Assembly: GCA_963682175.1 (NCBI GenBank)
Contig: OY821774.1
Coordinates: 43,538,201-43,602,200, forward strand
From: Triglochin maritima
Lineage: Eukaryota; Streptophyta; Magnoliopsida; Alismatales; Juncaginaceae
Direction of reading: 5' to 3'
DNA length: 64,000 nucleotides
Position numbers and translations under genes: made by a program
The notes under the pieces: model-generated
Seen by the model: only the letters and a program-made list of their open reading frames with translations
Databases searched by the model: none
What the model was told of the DNA's origin: nothing
Shown here: positions 26,125-38,600 of the stretch, in pieces
Layout: every line of letters starts with the position of its first letter
Numbering within the stretch: the first letter of the stretch is position 1

Positions 26125-26152
26125 CCCCCCCCCCCCCCCCCCCCCCCCCCCC
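26125..26152 (+). repeat. Homopolymer of 28 C
   Basis: An uninterrupted run of 28 cytosines lies about 70 bases after the AGD12-like stop codon, probably in the 3' UTR. Runs this long are unusual in plant DNA and hard to sequence, so the exact length is uncertain. Confidence 0.9.
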
Positions 26153-26594
26153 AACTCAAAATCATACATACAAAGAACTGTAGAGTTGGTAGCTGTATCA
26201 TCTTGATTTCATTTTACTGATGAAATTTGTATTGACATAATCTTGACTTTCTTTTACAATATTGGATGTTAAGATTTGTGTCTGATTCAGGAAAATGACA
26301 TTTTCCTGCAAGATTTGCTTCAACTCACCAAGAAACAAGAGATGGAAAAAAGTTCTAGTAAGAATATCACTATATCAGTATGGTTAAGCCTAAATTGAGT
26401 TTTAGCTGGTTTTGAAGTTGTTAGTACACAGTTTTGTATGTCATCGTAACCAAATAGTCAGATATGATTATGCACCTATATTTGTAAAAAACAAAACAAA
26501 ACCTTCGTTTTTCCATCTCTTTTTTTTGTTTGGTTTTAAGATTCAAATTGAAATGTGTTGTAGAATAATATAAGTTATTCCAAGCACTCACCAA

Positions 26595-26667
26595 CCCGTT
26601 GTAGTCTAGGTGGTTAGGATACTCGGCTCTCACCCGAGAGACCCGGGTTCAAGTCCCGGCAACGGAA
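26595..26667 (+). tRNA. tRNA-Glu (CTC anticodon)
   Basis: A full cloverleaf can be drawn: acceptor stem CCCGTTG/CAACGGA plus discriminator A, D arm with A-box text (TAGTCTAGGTGG), anticodon loop CTCTCAC centred on CTC with stem CTCGG/CCGAG, and T arm with the B box GGTTCAAGTCC. No CCA is encoded, as expected for a nuclear gene. The first base pair is C-A instead of the usual U-A, a single mismatch that could lower function. A T9 run four bases downstream is a good Pol III terminator. Confidence 0.93.
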
Positions 26668-26670
26668 ACA

Positions 26671-26679
26671 TTTTTTTTT
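26671..26679 (+). terminator. Pol III terminator of tRNA-Glu
   Basis: Nine consecutive T residues begin four bases after the tRNA discriminator base. T runs of four or more on the coding strand terminate RNA polymerase III. Confidence 0.85.
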
Positions 26680-26700
26680 AGTTTAAATTTGTAAAGACTT

Positions 26701-28476
26701 TTTCGTCATTAATTTTTTTGGTCTAAGACCATCATAACCTAATTCGTGGTTAATCAACAAGAATTCAATTTTCAATTCTTCTTTTCCAATTGGACCTTAA
26801 TTTTGTTGATTCAGGTCTTCACCTTTGCTGATTTTTCAAATTATTATATTTTTATTTTTATTTTTGACACTAATGGAAAATGGTATAAGTGTGTCAATTT
26901 TGTGTTAGCTCATCTTTGTTTAATGTTTTTTATTATTTCCAACCTACATTTTTTTGGGTCTAAAAATCATATAATTGCTTGTGTGTTTGCTTGTCTCAGT
27001 GTCACTATATGGCATTCATTGTTGTTAAAGCGGGAGCATCCAACTCATAACCAATTGGCTATGAGTGGAGAGGCTTCCCAACTTATAACTCAGGAGAGAA
27101 CCCACATTTCTACGATGTGGGACTATCTCCTCATTAATTCGTCGTTAATCGACAAGAATTCAATTTTTTGGGTCTAAGACCATCATAACCTAATTCGTCA
27201 TTAATCAACAAGAATTCAATTTTCAATTCTTCTTTTCCAATTGGACCTTAATTTTGTTGATTCAAGTCTTCACCTTTGCTGATTTTTCAAATTATTATAT
27301 TTTTATTTTTGACACTAATGGAAAATGGTATAAGTGTGTCAATTTTGTGTTAGCTCATCTTTGTTTAATGTTTTTTATTATTTCCAACCTACATTTTTTT
27401 GGGTCTAAAAATCATATAATTGCTTGTGTGTTTGCTTGTCTCAGTGTCACTATAAGGCATTCATTGTTGTTAAAGTGGGAGCATCCAACTCATAACCAAT
27501 TGGCTATGAGTGGAGAGGCTTCCCAACTTATAACTCAGGAGAGAACCCACATTTCTACAATGTGGGACTATCTCGTCATTAATTCGTCGCTAATCGACAA
27601 GAATTCAATTTTTTTGGTCTAAGACCATCATAACCTAATTCGTCATTAATCAACAAGAATTCAATTTTCAATTCTTCTTTTCCAATTGGACCTTAATTTT
27701 GTTGATTCAGGTCTTCACATTTGCTGATTTTTCAAATTATTATATTTTTATTTTTATTTTTGACACTAATGGAAAATGGTATAAGTGTGTCAATTTTGTG
27801 TTAGCTCATCTTTGTTTAATGTTTTTTATTATTTCCAACCTACATTTTTTTGGGTCTAAAAATCATATAATTGCTTGTGTGTTTGCTTGTCTCAGTGACA
27901 CTATAAGGCATTCATTGTTGTTAAAGCGGGAGCATCCAACTCATAACCAATTGGCTATGAGTGGAGATGCTTCCCAACTTATAACTCAGGAGAGAACCCA
28001 CATTTCTACGATGTGGGACTATCTCGTCATTAATTCGTCGTTAATCGACAAGAATTCAATTTTTTTGGTCTAAGACCATCATAACCTAATTCGTCATTAA
28101 TCAACAAGAATTCAATTTTCAATTCTTCTTTTCCAATTGGACCTTAATTTTGTTGATTCAGGTCTTCACCTTTGCTGATTTTTCAAATTATTATATTTTT
28201 ATTTTTATTTTTGACACTAATGGAAAATGGTATAAGTGTGTCAATTTTGTGTTAGCTCATCTCTGTTTAATGTTTTTTATTATTTCCAACCTACATTTTT
28301 TTGGGTCTAAAAATCATATAATTGCTTGTGTGTTTACTTGTCTCTGTGACACTATAAGACATTCATTGTTGTTGAAGTGGGAGCATCCAACTCATAACCA
28401 ATTGGCTATGAGTGGAGAGGCTTCCCAACTTATAACTCAGGAGAGAACCCACATTTCTACGATGTGGGACTATCTC
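26701..28476. repeat. Four-copy tandem array, unit about 450 bp
   Basis: The landmark GTCTAAGACCATCATAACC recurs at 26721, 27172, 27617 and 28068, giving periods of 451, 445 and 451. Copies differ by few substitutions and a 6-base indel, so the duplication looks young. Each unit ends with about 107 bases of the TRIM LTR described below. In the first three units the LTR is cut at CTATCTC and joined to TCATTAATTCGTCG. In the fourth it continues into the intact element. Each unit also holds two near copies of TTAATC(A/G)ACAAGAATTC. The 109-143-residue ORFs that repeat with the array are a by-product and match no known protein. Confidence 0.9.
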
Positions 28477-28692
28477 TAACACTCTCCCGTACGCGTGACC
28501 GGGTCTGCCGCGTCTACGCGTGACACGAATGTGAGAGGTTACGCCAGCCCTGGTTAAGGGTTCAATTGGCTCTAATACCATGTTAAAGCGGGAGCATCCA
28601 ACTCATAACCAATTGGCTATGAGTGGAGATGCTTCACAACTTATAACTCAGGAGAGAGCCCACGTTTCTACGATGTGAGACTATCTCTAACA
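28370..28692 (-). mobile_element. Complete TRIM retrotransposon (LTRs 112 bp)
   Basis: Two direct repeats of 112 bases, 28370-28481 and 28581-28692, differ at seven positions (about 94% identical). On the minus strand they begin TGTTAGAGATAG and end TTTAACA or TTCAACA. The 99-base interior has a primer-binding site next to the upstream LTR, TGGTATTAGAGCC, one base different from the initiator tRNA-Met complement TGGTATCAGAGC. A purine-rich tract abuts the other LTR. Perfect 5-base target duplications ATTGT flank it (28365-28369 and 28693-28697). There is no coding capacity, so it would depend on another element's reverse transcriptase and integrase. Confidence 0.92.
28429..28471 (-). promoter_or_regulatory. 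USE/TATA pair inside the TRIM LTR
   Basis: On the minus strand the LTR has AGTCCCACATCG (28471 down to 28460), an exact plant snRNA upstream element. After 24 bases comes TTATAAG (28435 down to 28429). The 24-base gap equals the spacing of Pol III-transcribed plant snRNA genes such as U6, rather than about 33 for Pol II. The other LTR (28581-28692) has one mismatch in the USE (TCTCACATCG). Activity is inferred only. Confidence 0.55.
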
Positions 28693-31600
28693 ATTGTAAT
28701 TGCATCTGAGTACTGGTTAATAGAAAGACATGAATAGTATTAACAAAAATTAAGTCTAACTTTTTTAAAACGTCTATTGTTAAGTTCAGTTATTCTATCC
28801 ACTCAACATTACGATGAGATGAAAGTTGCTTTTAAATATGTCACTTAAATTTGAATTTTCATTTGAAAATGAAATTTCAAATGACGTCCATGTTTTCAAA
28901 TACATTAATTTATTGACATTGTACTGTAATTTGTAATTTTCTTGTGGTACTTTGAATTTTCCACATTTATACAAAAATTGTAAAAACTTAATTCCTTCAA
29001 AGTGGTGAAATTTCAATATTAATTCACACAACTTATTTTAACCATAGTCAATCAAAAAATTAATAAAAGTATTATTATAAGTCCTGAATATGATTTTATG
29101 CATATTATTACATCAATTTATGCTTGGAATACAATTCTAAATTGGAAAACTAATAAAGTATCGTATAAATTTCAATTAGTTGTCGTTTGAAAGTAACATG
29201 CTCATCCAAACACAATAATACAAATTATAAATAAGTGCACAAATTTGCAAAATACTACATCGAAATGCAACCCAAACCAAACAAACATATCTCAACTAAA
29301 TTAATTTGGAAGGAAGTGGTTATGTGCTTTAAATGTGTTTTGATATCGTCCAAATTAAAGAGCAACAAGATGTACACTTAATGCTACTTCACTTTTGAGC
29401 AATAAATAAATACAGGGATATAAGCATGTGAAAACATATATTGACCGCTCCTCACAATTAATCTACCGTACATGATTGCTGCTTTATTGTTCGAACGAAA
29501 GAAACAATAGTAAGTTATAAATCACTTGCATGCATATGATATTAAATAAATATATATAACACGTCAAAGAGCCACTTAAAAAAACACGACACGACATATA
29601 TATAGATACGTTGCCTCTGTTCTCAAACGTAAAACATTAATTTATAAATACGTCTCACATGAAATTAATAGTTAGTTTAACAAACTAGCTAGCTGGGATG
29701 GATGGATTATTAGAGAATGATCGAAAGAGGGTGCAAGAAAGGGAATGAAGAAGATGTTTATTTTTTTGGTTTTTTTCTGTTGTTTTTTTATGTTTGAATA
29801 CATGAGTGTATATAAATAAAAAGATCTATCCGTTAGTATACATTTATTTGATACTTGGGGAACTCAAACGTTTATCTGGGAACGGAATGGTCAAGCTTTG
29901 GGTCTCCCTTCACCATCAATGTTCAACGGTAAGAACATTATTTGCTTTAGTTTTTAATATCTTCAACATGGATGGATAGATAGATGTAAATACATGGCTT
30001 AGCTAGCAAAAGTTCTACAATAGCAGCTTACATGAAAAGGAAAAGAATGGAAGTGCACTCTACACTTTCCACCTCTCTCGAAACCCATCTTAAGCAGAGA
30101 ATCCTCACAAGAAGACTAGGATCCATTACCCAATAATCGCTTCTTGGGTTGGTAGCAATTGTCCTACCTAATCCTACATCATATCATTATCATATTTAAC
30201 CAACTGATGTAACTATCTCAGTTGGAATATCTTGTCTTGAGATAGTCAATATCATATATCAAATCACAACAGTCTTATTCTAATGTTTAAAATTTTGAAT
30301 TTTAAATAAGAGTGGGAGAATATTTTTGTGGAGAGAAAGAGTCTTTCAGTAATGGAGTTACAAGTATCTGACATATTCATATCTAATCATTTTCCATAAA
30401 GTGGTGACAAAACGTATAACTTGTACAAATCTTTCTATTTTCCAATTATATTTGATCCATTTGTTCGTAGAACTATTTACTTTATCGCAGACATAAAATT
30501 TAAAAAGTCATTATCATATTTAACAAGGAAGGTCACTCCAATTCCAATTGCAATTAATTATGACATGCATGTTTAAATACAAATGTTGTCGATATATTTT
30601 TTGTGTTTTGAAGATCCAATAGTGTGAATCTTTATTCAATTTTTAAATCTTTCTGCAGAAAATTTAGATAATCAATGAGATAGAAAAGTTTTCAAGACGG
30701 ATTGTTACAAACGTAACGTTCAACGGAAAAAAGAAGAAAATATTAAAACGATGCGTCACATATTAACATGGAGTTATCACAGAAGAAATGATAAAAAATA
30801 ACAAGAACAAAATGACTTGAGGAGCTCTGGTCATTGTGGAAGTTGAATGCTCTAATAAGTTGGTATTAATGTTGTCACTTATATAGGAAAATTATCGCAT
30901 GCACCAAGACATAAACGGATCGTTCAGTTGTAATCTAATTAACGATTGATGTCAAAAACCCACTTTTACTTCTCATGACACCACTAACTACACAATGTAT
31001 AATTGATTTTCTTTAATTACAAACGAACCTACTGTTTTGCAGTTCTACAAATTAGAAAAATATCAACATTCACACAGATGTAATCAATCTGGATTTTTTA
31101 GTTTTATGGTAATTCTCTCTTCTCCTTTCTTTTATTTGAAGGAAAAATAGAAAACTTTGGCTACATATCCTTCAGCTAAAAAAACTATTTTAGGAAATTT
31201 AAAATAGACATTAACCTATCACAAACGAATTCTTATGTAAGATTTTTTTTATCAAGTCATTTAAATTTTAAAGTGGCATCTAATAGGTTCTAAAAAATGC
31301 ATTTGATTTAATATAAAGTCAATCAAATCACATTTGGATTTACAACTATATTAGTAAAAATGAACTTTGTAAATATGCATTTTAGTTTACTTCTATGTCG
31401 ATAAAAAAACATTTCAATATTTCATTTATATCAATAGAATGACATCTAAATCGAAGAATAGTTTCAAATTGTATTTGTAAAAAATAGAACCTTTTGAAGA
31501 AATATTAACAAACTAATGTCAAGCCTTCAAATTTTGCATTTCCAAATTTAGAAATACAAAAATGGATCAAGAAAACCCAACGCATACAATCTTTCCTAAA

Positions 31601-31742
31601 CACAAAATTACTATTGGCGACGCAATTATGGCATGCGAATTTGATTGGAACAATTACTAGAATTCCATATTTAGCCGAAACAACACGGGGATTTTCCCCA
31701 CCATTGGATTCTAATCCAATAGCTATTATCAGGCAACCTCAG

Positions 31743-31862
31743 ATTCACTTTGGATTTTTATTGCATATATATAGATTTTGCCCCCACATCTGAAAATGCC
31801 CCCGTATGTATAGAGTTTTTAATTCACTTTGGATTTTTATTGCATATTTATAGATTTTGCAT
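31743..31862 (+). repeat. 79-bp-period tandem duplication
   Basis: ATTCACTTTGGATTTTTATT begins at 31743 and again at 31822, and about 39 bases match with few changes. Only the first half of the period is clearly duplicated. Confidence 0.75.
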
Positions 31863-33051
31863 ACACCAATTGGATTATGCTACTTGAATTTTGGATTCTA
31901 TATAGTTAAGTATACGTATATTTGATTTGTGAATCTCTTAAGACTCTTTTCAGGAAGTCATATAAATTGTGTCTCATTGACTTGAAATCGTGACACTATT
32001 ATAATTGAATATTTCTAGTTGCAATTAGTGTACAAAAGCATGAACTTGAATTATTTCTATCATAGTTGTCTCCAATTCTGACAAATTAACTTGGCAGAAT
32101 CATTTTGGTTGTTTTGATTATTGCCCATCAAGTGTTTGTCAAAATTCCAAGCATTCGTCTGGGAGGATTTGAGTTGCTCCAATTCGCATGGACTACTCTT
32201 GTGATCTCTATTTTAGTGAGAGAGCTGTAAATTAACTGGTTCATGCATACCATCTTGTGAAGGTTTACTAATGTTCATGCATACCATAGAGATGAACAAT
32301 TGGTAGTTTAAATACTGTATGGTAAGGTCGGTTTCTGAATCAGTTGGAATTCAATTAGTCAATTTAAAGGATATGACTATGACACTTTAAATTTCGAAGG
32401 GTATAAAGTGTCACTCTACTCAACCATATATAGTTGATGATGTCAAACTGTAATTTATATATCCTATCTTGGGTAGTGGGTTCTACATTTTTGAACAGTT
32501 AAAAAACTCTATTAGATAAGCTTATTCTTGCTTAAATACTCATTTTGTGTTGCTTGTTTTCTCAAATACCCATTATAGTTTCCTATTTGCAAACATGTTT
32601 TATGATTAATCCACTGTACCATTATCATATATGTAATGCTAGATTAATTAGACACAGCTTCTTGCGACGATATCAAAAAAGCTCTGATCTGAAGGTGGCA
32701 TTTGGTTTTCTCAAGAAACGTTACTTCGCAGCAAAATACAATTTCCCGTCCCAATCGTTAAGTCCACCAAAGGTGTGTGACACGCCGGAGGAGGTGACGT
32801 TCCCTACTTCCCTCTTAATGATCCCTTTTTTCAAGCATGAGAGTAGTAATTTTAATCAAAAAACCGTTCAAAAGCTCTCAGTCTCACTAATGAAGCTTTT
32901 CCTCTTATTAGTTCAAATAAATTGTCTCCAAAAGCGTTCCAAGCTTGGTTAACTCAGTTTCTTGCTTTTCTGTTTGGATTGCTTTTGTTGGCTTCTGGGA
33001 CCATAATCTTAAGTTGCAGAAAAGAGCTACAAACTACATCCCAACGGGACC

Positions 33052-33055
<4 letters not shown>

Positions 33056-33084
<29 letters not shown>
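33056..33084 (+). repeat. (CT)n microsatellite
   Basis: About 14 uninterrupted CT dinucleotides. Confidence 0.95.
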
Positions 33085-35650
33085 AACAATTGTTAGTACA
33101 TGTGCCTTTTGTTTGTTTGTTTGTTTCTTTCTGACTCAAGTTGTGGTTTTGCTTGACTTGGATTGGAGAAGGAACTAAAAAGAAAAAGAAAGAGAGTAGA
33201 CAATATAACTGGCATCAGCTAATCTCTTTCCATTTTGTTGTTTGCCTTTCCTCCAACGTTTGACTCACTTTGTGATTTGGCTTTGGTTTACAGAATTGCA
33301 GATGACGTGTTAGGTGAGAAGAGGTGAATCTAGTAGTTACCCACTTTTAAATAACTATATATATATATATATGGAATGTACTGTTCAAGCAAATAAGTAA
33401 CAAAATATTATTAGCAAAAGAGCAATTCGTATGCTAGCTAATTAATACCCACTATTTTTCTCATATGTGCAAAACTACTTCGACAATAGAATGAAAAATG
33501 ACATCAGAACATTGATCTCTGCAAGTAAGTTGATAAGACAAGAGTTGCAAAATCAAAGTTTTACGAGTCGAGAACGACATTACCTATAAAGATGAGATAT
33601 AATCAATCAAATATTGCTTCAAAAGTTGAGAGCAACATAACTTATAAATATTTCTGTCAATAACATAACTTATGATGAAGATGGTAGAATCATTCAAATA
33701 AAGATCATGACGTGAGATCAGTCAAATGTTAATTAGTTTTTCTAATCAAACATTATGAATTACTTAAATCCAACAGTTGTAACACGATTGTTGGATGCAT
33801 TGGCTCAAGTTCTTGGTCCAACATATGACTAATTCTCCAAGATTTTTTAAATTATGTAAATTTAGGGCCACGTGTCATGAAAAGGAATATTCTCACGATG
33901 TTTTCGACAATACATGAATTTTAAATCTCAACTCGCTAATTCCAATTCCATCCAATCAATAGGTTTGATCGGACTATTGTTTGTTATGATATGTAATTAA
34001 GCTACATAAATTATAGAAACCAACCATCAAAGTAAGAGCAGTTAAGAACAAGATAAAACGTATGATATTGGGTAATTTAGTGGTTATGCTTGACTCCTAT
34101 AGTCACGACTCACGAGTCCATTATTTATATTTTTCGATTAGAAGTCACTAATCCTATTTATGTCGCAATTATGGAGATCATTGTATACTTTTAAGGGTAA
34201 TTTGTTTTTAATAATTATTCTGAAAATTGGTAATTTTTTATTAATTGATTATTAAGAGAAGGGACCATACACCAAACACCAAAGTTTAAGGTTGCAAAAA
34301 CTGAAGGTTACACGGAAACCCCTCTTGCCATTAAAAAAAACGTGGAAAATACCGAAATAAAGGTTAATACAAACCAGCAAAGAGAGATAAGGCAGATGCT
34401 TCAACTGTTTATCGAAGGGAATATGTTATATATGTTGGGCATAATATTTGCATTGAGATCTAATTCTCAAGACTTAAATTGGAAAAATGAACGATCTAGA
34501 GGGCAAATATATCAAATTTTTATGTAAGACGTCACAACAAAAAATACGTAAAAAAATATTTTAAGAATTTGAACATTATTTGAATCTAAATTTGAATTTT
34601 TTTCAAATTTGAATATGAATTTGGTAAGTTATGCAAAATTAGGAGTCGAACTAAAATGTTTGATCGTTTGAAATTTGGATACATATTTATCTAATTTGAA
34701 AAATATCTGTTTGCATCCCTACTCTTGGGTATTGACTCATTCCATTACCTACTAAGCTATCGCAAAAGGTATTGAAATAACTATCATAGTATTTGTATCT
34801 CATCCAACTCAAACAACCCATTAATCTCCGTTAATCCGATCCATTTGCAATGGTGGTGAATTCAAGCTCTTTGGCAACTACTAATGATTTTGAATTTCAA
34901 TCTCTTTGTCAACTACTCCTTCATGAACATTAACACCTTAGGATTAGTAAATAGTAACCCACTTAATCAAACCAACACCACCACCAACACCACCAAAAAA
35001 AGATTAAAAAAAACCCAACACCAATTAATCAACTCTAATGGTAAGTAAGCTTCACTTCGCTTCTCCAACAAGCATAAGCTTTTGTAGCTTTTGTTTGTGT
35101 AAAATCTCATCGGTAAGCGTTAAGCGTTGTTGGCGTTATTGCCTCTTTTCCTTTCCTTCTCTCTTTCTTGCCCTCGTCTCCCCTCCTCCTTTTCCTCGGG
35201 TTCGACGACCAAAGATCGGATTTTGATCCTTACCCACCAACGCCCTCGCTCCCTCCTACCTGTCGGCACCGCCATTTCCGCCTCTCGTCGCCGTTTCTGC
35301 CTTCGTTGGCGCGGTCGCCAATCCCGGGTTTGGTTTGGGGAGTTAGTGGGGTTGGGGGTTTGGTGTGGGGTTTCGGTGCGAATGTGTTGATTTGGTGGTG
35401 GGGGTGAGTCGGTTTTGGGCTGGAATTTCTAGGGTTTGTGTTGGATTTCTGGTTTAGGAGTTCTAGGGTTTTTAGGGTCGGATGAGTTGGAGGAGTGGGA
35501 AATGGTGGTGATTTCGGGGTATTGACGAATTGGGTTTTGTGAATGGATGGGGTTTTGCTGTTCTGTGCGTGTGGAGTTGGGAATTCCTCACGGGAATCGG
35601 AAGAACTCGTGATCTGACCTTTTTGGGGTTTGTTTTGGTGTGGGTCTTAA

Positions 35651-38600
35651 ATGGGGGATATAGGGCTGTTGAGGCAGGGATGGAATTGGATCCAATCTCA
35701 GAAGGAGGCCATCATGGGTGCTCAGATGATGAGGGATTGCGTTAGGGAGAAGTTCATCTTTTTCATGGACCATCGCTGGCCGGTCGTGTATAGCTGGTGT
35801 TTGAGATTGGGGAGGCTTCTGCTAATGCTGACTCTGCATTGGAGAGATTGCGTTGTCAGAGGATTCCGGTCGTTGCTCGGTTTGGAGTATACCGCGTTGT
35901 TCGTCATCATTTGGAGTGGGTTCCTTAGTTTGACGTCCACGTCGTACCTGCTCTACGTGCTCGCGGCTCTGGTTTGTACTTCGTGCTTTGATTGTGATTT
36001 AGATTTTATGTTGTGCCTGTATAAGTTGAGCATTTCTGACTGGAATGTAATGAATAAAAGTGTCATAGTTTGTGAATCTGAAAATAATTGTGGTATATTA
36101 TTGTTATTTAATTATTTCCTCATTTAGGGCGTGTAACTTTATTTTGGGATTAGATTTGTTTGATTAGTTTTTACATCAACGAACAGAAAAAGCTCACTTT
36201 TGCACTACGATTGCAAATCATTGGATTGTGGGGTTCCATTTGGGCATTTCTCATCTCTGGTGGGTGATTTGTGTTGTTTGGCACTCCTTAATGATTCTTT
36301 ATTTGTTTACTCTTTAGTTGCATGCTTGCACCAAATTTGGTAAAAAGAAGGGGAACATCATACATTGCTGATTTAGAAAAATTAACTGTGTTTGTAAACC
36401 AGTTGTTGTTTCTTCCCCTTATAGAAAACATAGGGAGCTCATTCTCAAAATTTTGTTGCAGAAAGGTCTAAAATTCAAATAGCACAATGGGCAGATTGAT
36501 ATACACCTAGAAGGTTTGCAATGTGTAAAATTAGAAATAAAGATATTTTGTAGGACACTATTAGCTGGTAGTCCTGGTATCCTACAGCAGTAATGCATGT
36601 GGTTAAGACCATCTCTTGTCCCTGTCTCTTCTTTTCTTTTCGGTGTATAGAAGTAGATATTCTTCCATATGGGTTTGCTACACTACAAAGGGTTTTTTTC
36701 CTTGCATGGGAACTGGGAAGACATGATGATAGATATTGATTTTACTAGAGTTGAACCTTCAAGTGTTCCTCATCTTTGTGGTTTTATTATCAGTTTATCA
36801 CTATATATGATCAGCAATACCAAAAAAACACTATGTGAGATCAATGTGATTGCATATATTGTACTATTTTCAGGATTATTTGAGACTGTTTCTTCGATCC
36901 TTTATTTGCATTGTCTGCTTCCTCTAATTTATTGTGAATGGGATGTCGATACAGAATTAGAGGTGTTTTTTCCCCACTTATTGTATCTAAAAATGCAGTT
37001 ATTCTATCAGCTTGTTTCCTTGATTTTGTAAAACAATCAACATTTTGCATCTATTTCAGGGAGCATCTGGATCAACCATTCATTACCTTGGTTACACACC
37101 TGGACTTTTTATTGTTGGGCTTTTTGGAATTTTAATCATGTGGATTTATGGTAACATTTGGGTACCAGGGATGCTTTTTATTATTGGAGGTATGCGGTTT
37201 TCTCCACCACAAAATTGAGTTTAATAGTTTATCATATATTGAAGAAGTCAGATTCAATTTTGTTTATATGTTTAAATGTTTAGATATTTCCCCCATTCAA
37301 GCTCCAATATGTTCTGATGTAATTTTTCAATCCAATCATGCAGGCTATATGTTCTTCTTGAATCGTGCAAGACCTCTTATCTTCGTGTCAACAGCATATT
37401 CTGTATATTGTGCCCATGTTCGTGTGGGCTGGCTTGGGATTTTCCTGTCATTAAATTTGGCTTTCCTTTCAAATGATCTCTTAAATAAATTCCTTCAAGG
37501 ATGTGATCGTACAACTGAAAAGACTCAAACCGAAGAACACACAAAATCAGAACCATTTGCAGAATGCTTTGCTGAAGATGGTGATTTTTCAACTCCAGTT
37601 GGTGAAACAGAAACTTTATCTCCCAAAAAATCTTGTAAAGCCCCTAGCACACCGAGTTACGAAAGTGTTTCAAAAAGTTATTCTTGTAGTAATGTGGTCA
37701 AAACAGAGACATGTTCAATAGATGAAATGAATAGAATAATCAGTAGCTCTAATCATTATGAAGCACTGGGTTTTCCTCAAAGTAGGATCATAAATCAGGA
37801 AACACTGCGGAAGGAGTATCGAAGAAAGGTAACCCTATTTTCTAAATTATTGTTTTCTTTTTTCCCAAAAGAGTTAAATGATTTGCTGTATTGTAGCGTG
37901 AATTTTCTATTTTTGACGCTTTTTTGTCATCTTAAGGTATGCCTGATGCCATTTTTCTCTCCAGGCTATGCTTGTGCATCCCGATAAGAACATGGGGAGA
38001 CCCTTAGCTGACGAATCATTTAAAAAGCTCCAGTCTGCATACGAGGCAAGTCGTTATTCTTCAGACATGGTTCATTTTGTCAACTGTTTCGCAGAAGTAA
38101 TTTAATCTCAGATCTATTTTACTTTGGCTATAGGTTCTTTCTGACTTTTCAAAGAAGAGAAACTATGACGAGCAATTAAGAAGAGAAGAGTCTAAAAGTG
38201 TGTGCCAAACAACCTATGGTGCCTCACGTCAGGTGTTTCATTTGCATATGGTCATCTTTGTGGCTATTGTATTATTTATGCCCTAATGTGGTAATGTTTG
38301 CTTTTATTTTTATGCCGTTTCTCTTGTGGCTCACTTAGAGTACAACATTACCAATTGATATGTTGTGCCTCCAAATGTTTGTGGGCTAAATTGCTATCTT
38401 TTAGGCTATTTAGCATTTGACTATAGACACGTAATTTTCCATTCTTTTCATTTGAAACCTAAACACACGGTGGATTGGATTTTTGATGTCCAACCATATG
38501 TGAAAGTTTAGATTTCGTATGCTATTTGTGTCATTTCAATTTTTTTTGAGTCATTAAATAGCATCTGAATGTGAAGACTTATATTAATTTCAGGGCAATA

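Larger units (their letters stand above)
28698..35650. other. Gene-poor AT-rich stretch
   Basis: Almost 7 kb with no exon, tRNA or transposon ends that I can recognise. It holds a 79-base tandem duplication at 31743-31862 and a CT microsatellite at 33056-33084. A 135-codon ORF at 32545-32952 has no family resemblance I can see and no supporting splice structure. From about 35040 the text becomes CT- and GC-richer and is probably the leader of the J-domain gene. Confidence 0.4.

Noticed and set aside
26701..28476. CRISPR array
   Set aside because: Units are about 450 bp with no short repeat-spacer pattern, and the DNA is from a plant.
26746..28479. Four near-identical ORFs of 109-143 codons
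   Set aside because: They repeat with the 450-bp tandem array, are low-complexity Phe/Ile/His text, run through the TRIM LTR and resemble no protein.
29850..29930. Possible microRNA precursor (text partly like miR395 or a miR159 target)
   Set aside because: Only 9-12 contiguous matches and no opposing arm that would form a hairpin.
32545..32952. 135-codon ORF in the gene-poor stretch
   Set aside because: Its middle part has a protein-like look (FLRRYQKSS...FGFLKKRYFAAK), but I recognise no domain and see no splice or start context. It is not strong enough to call a gene.
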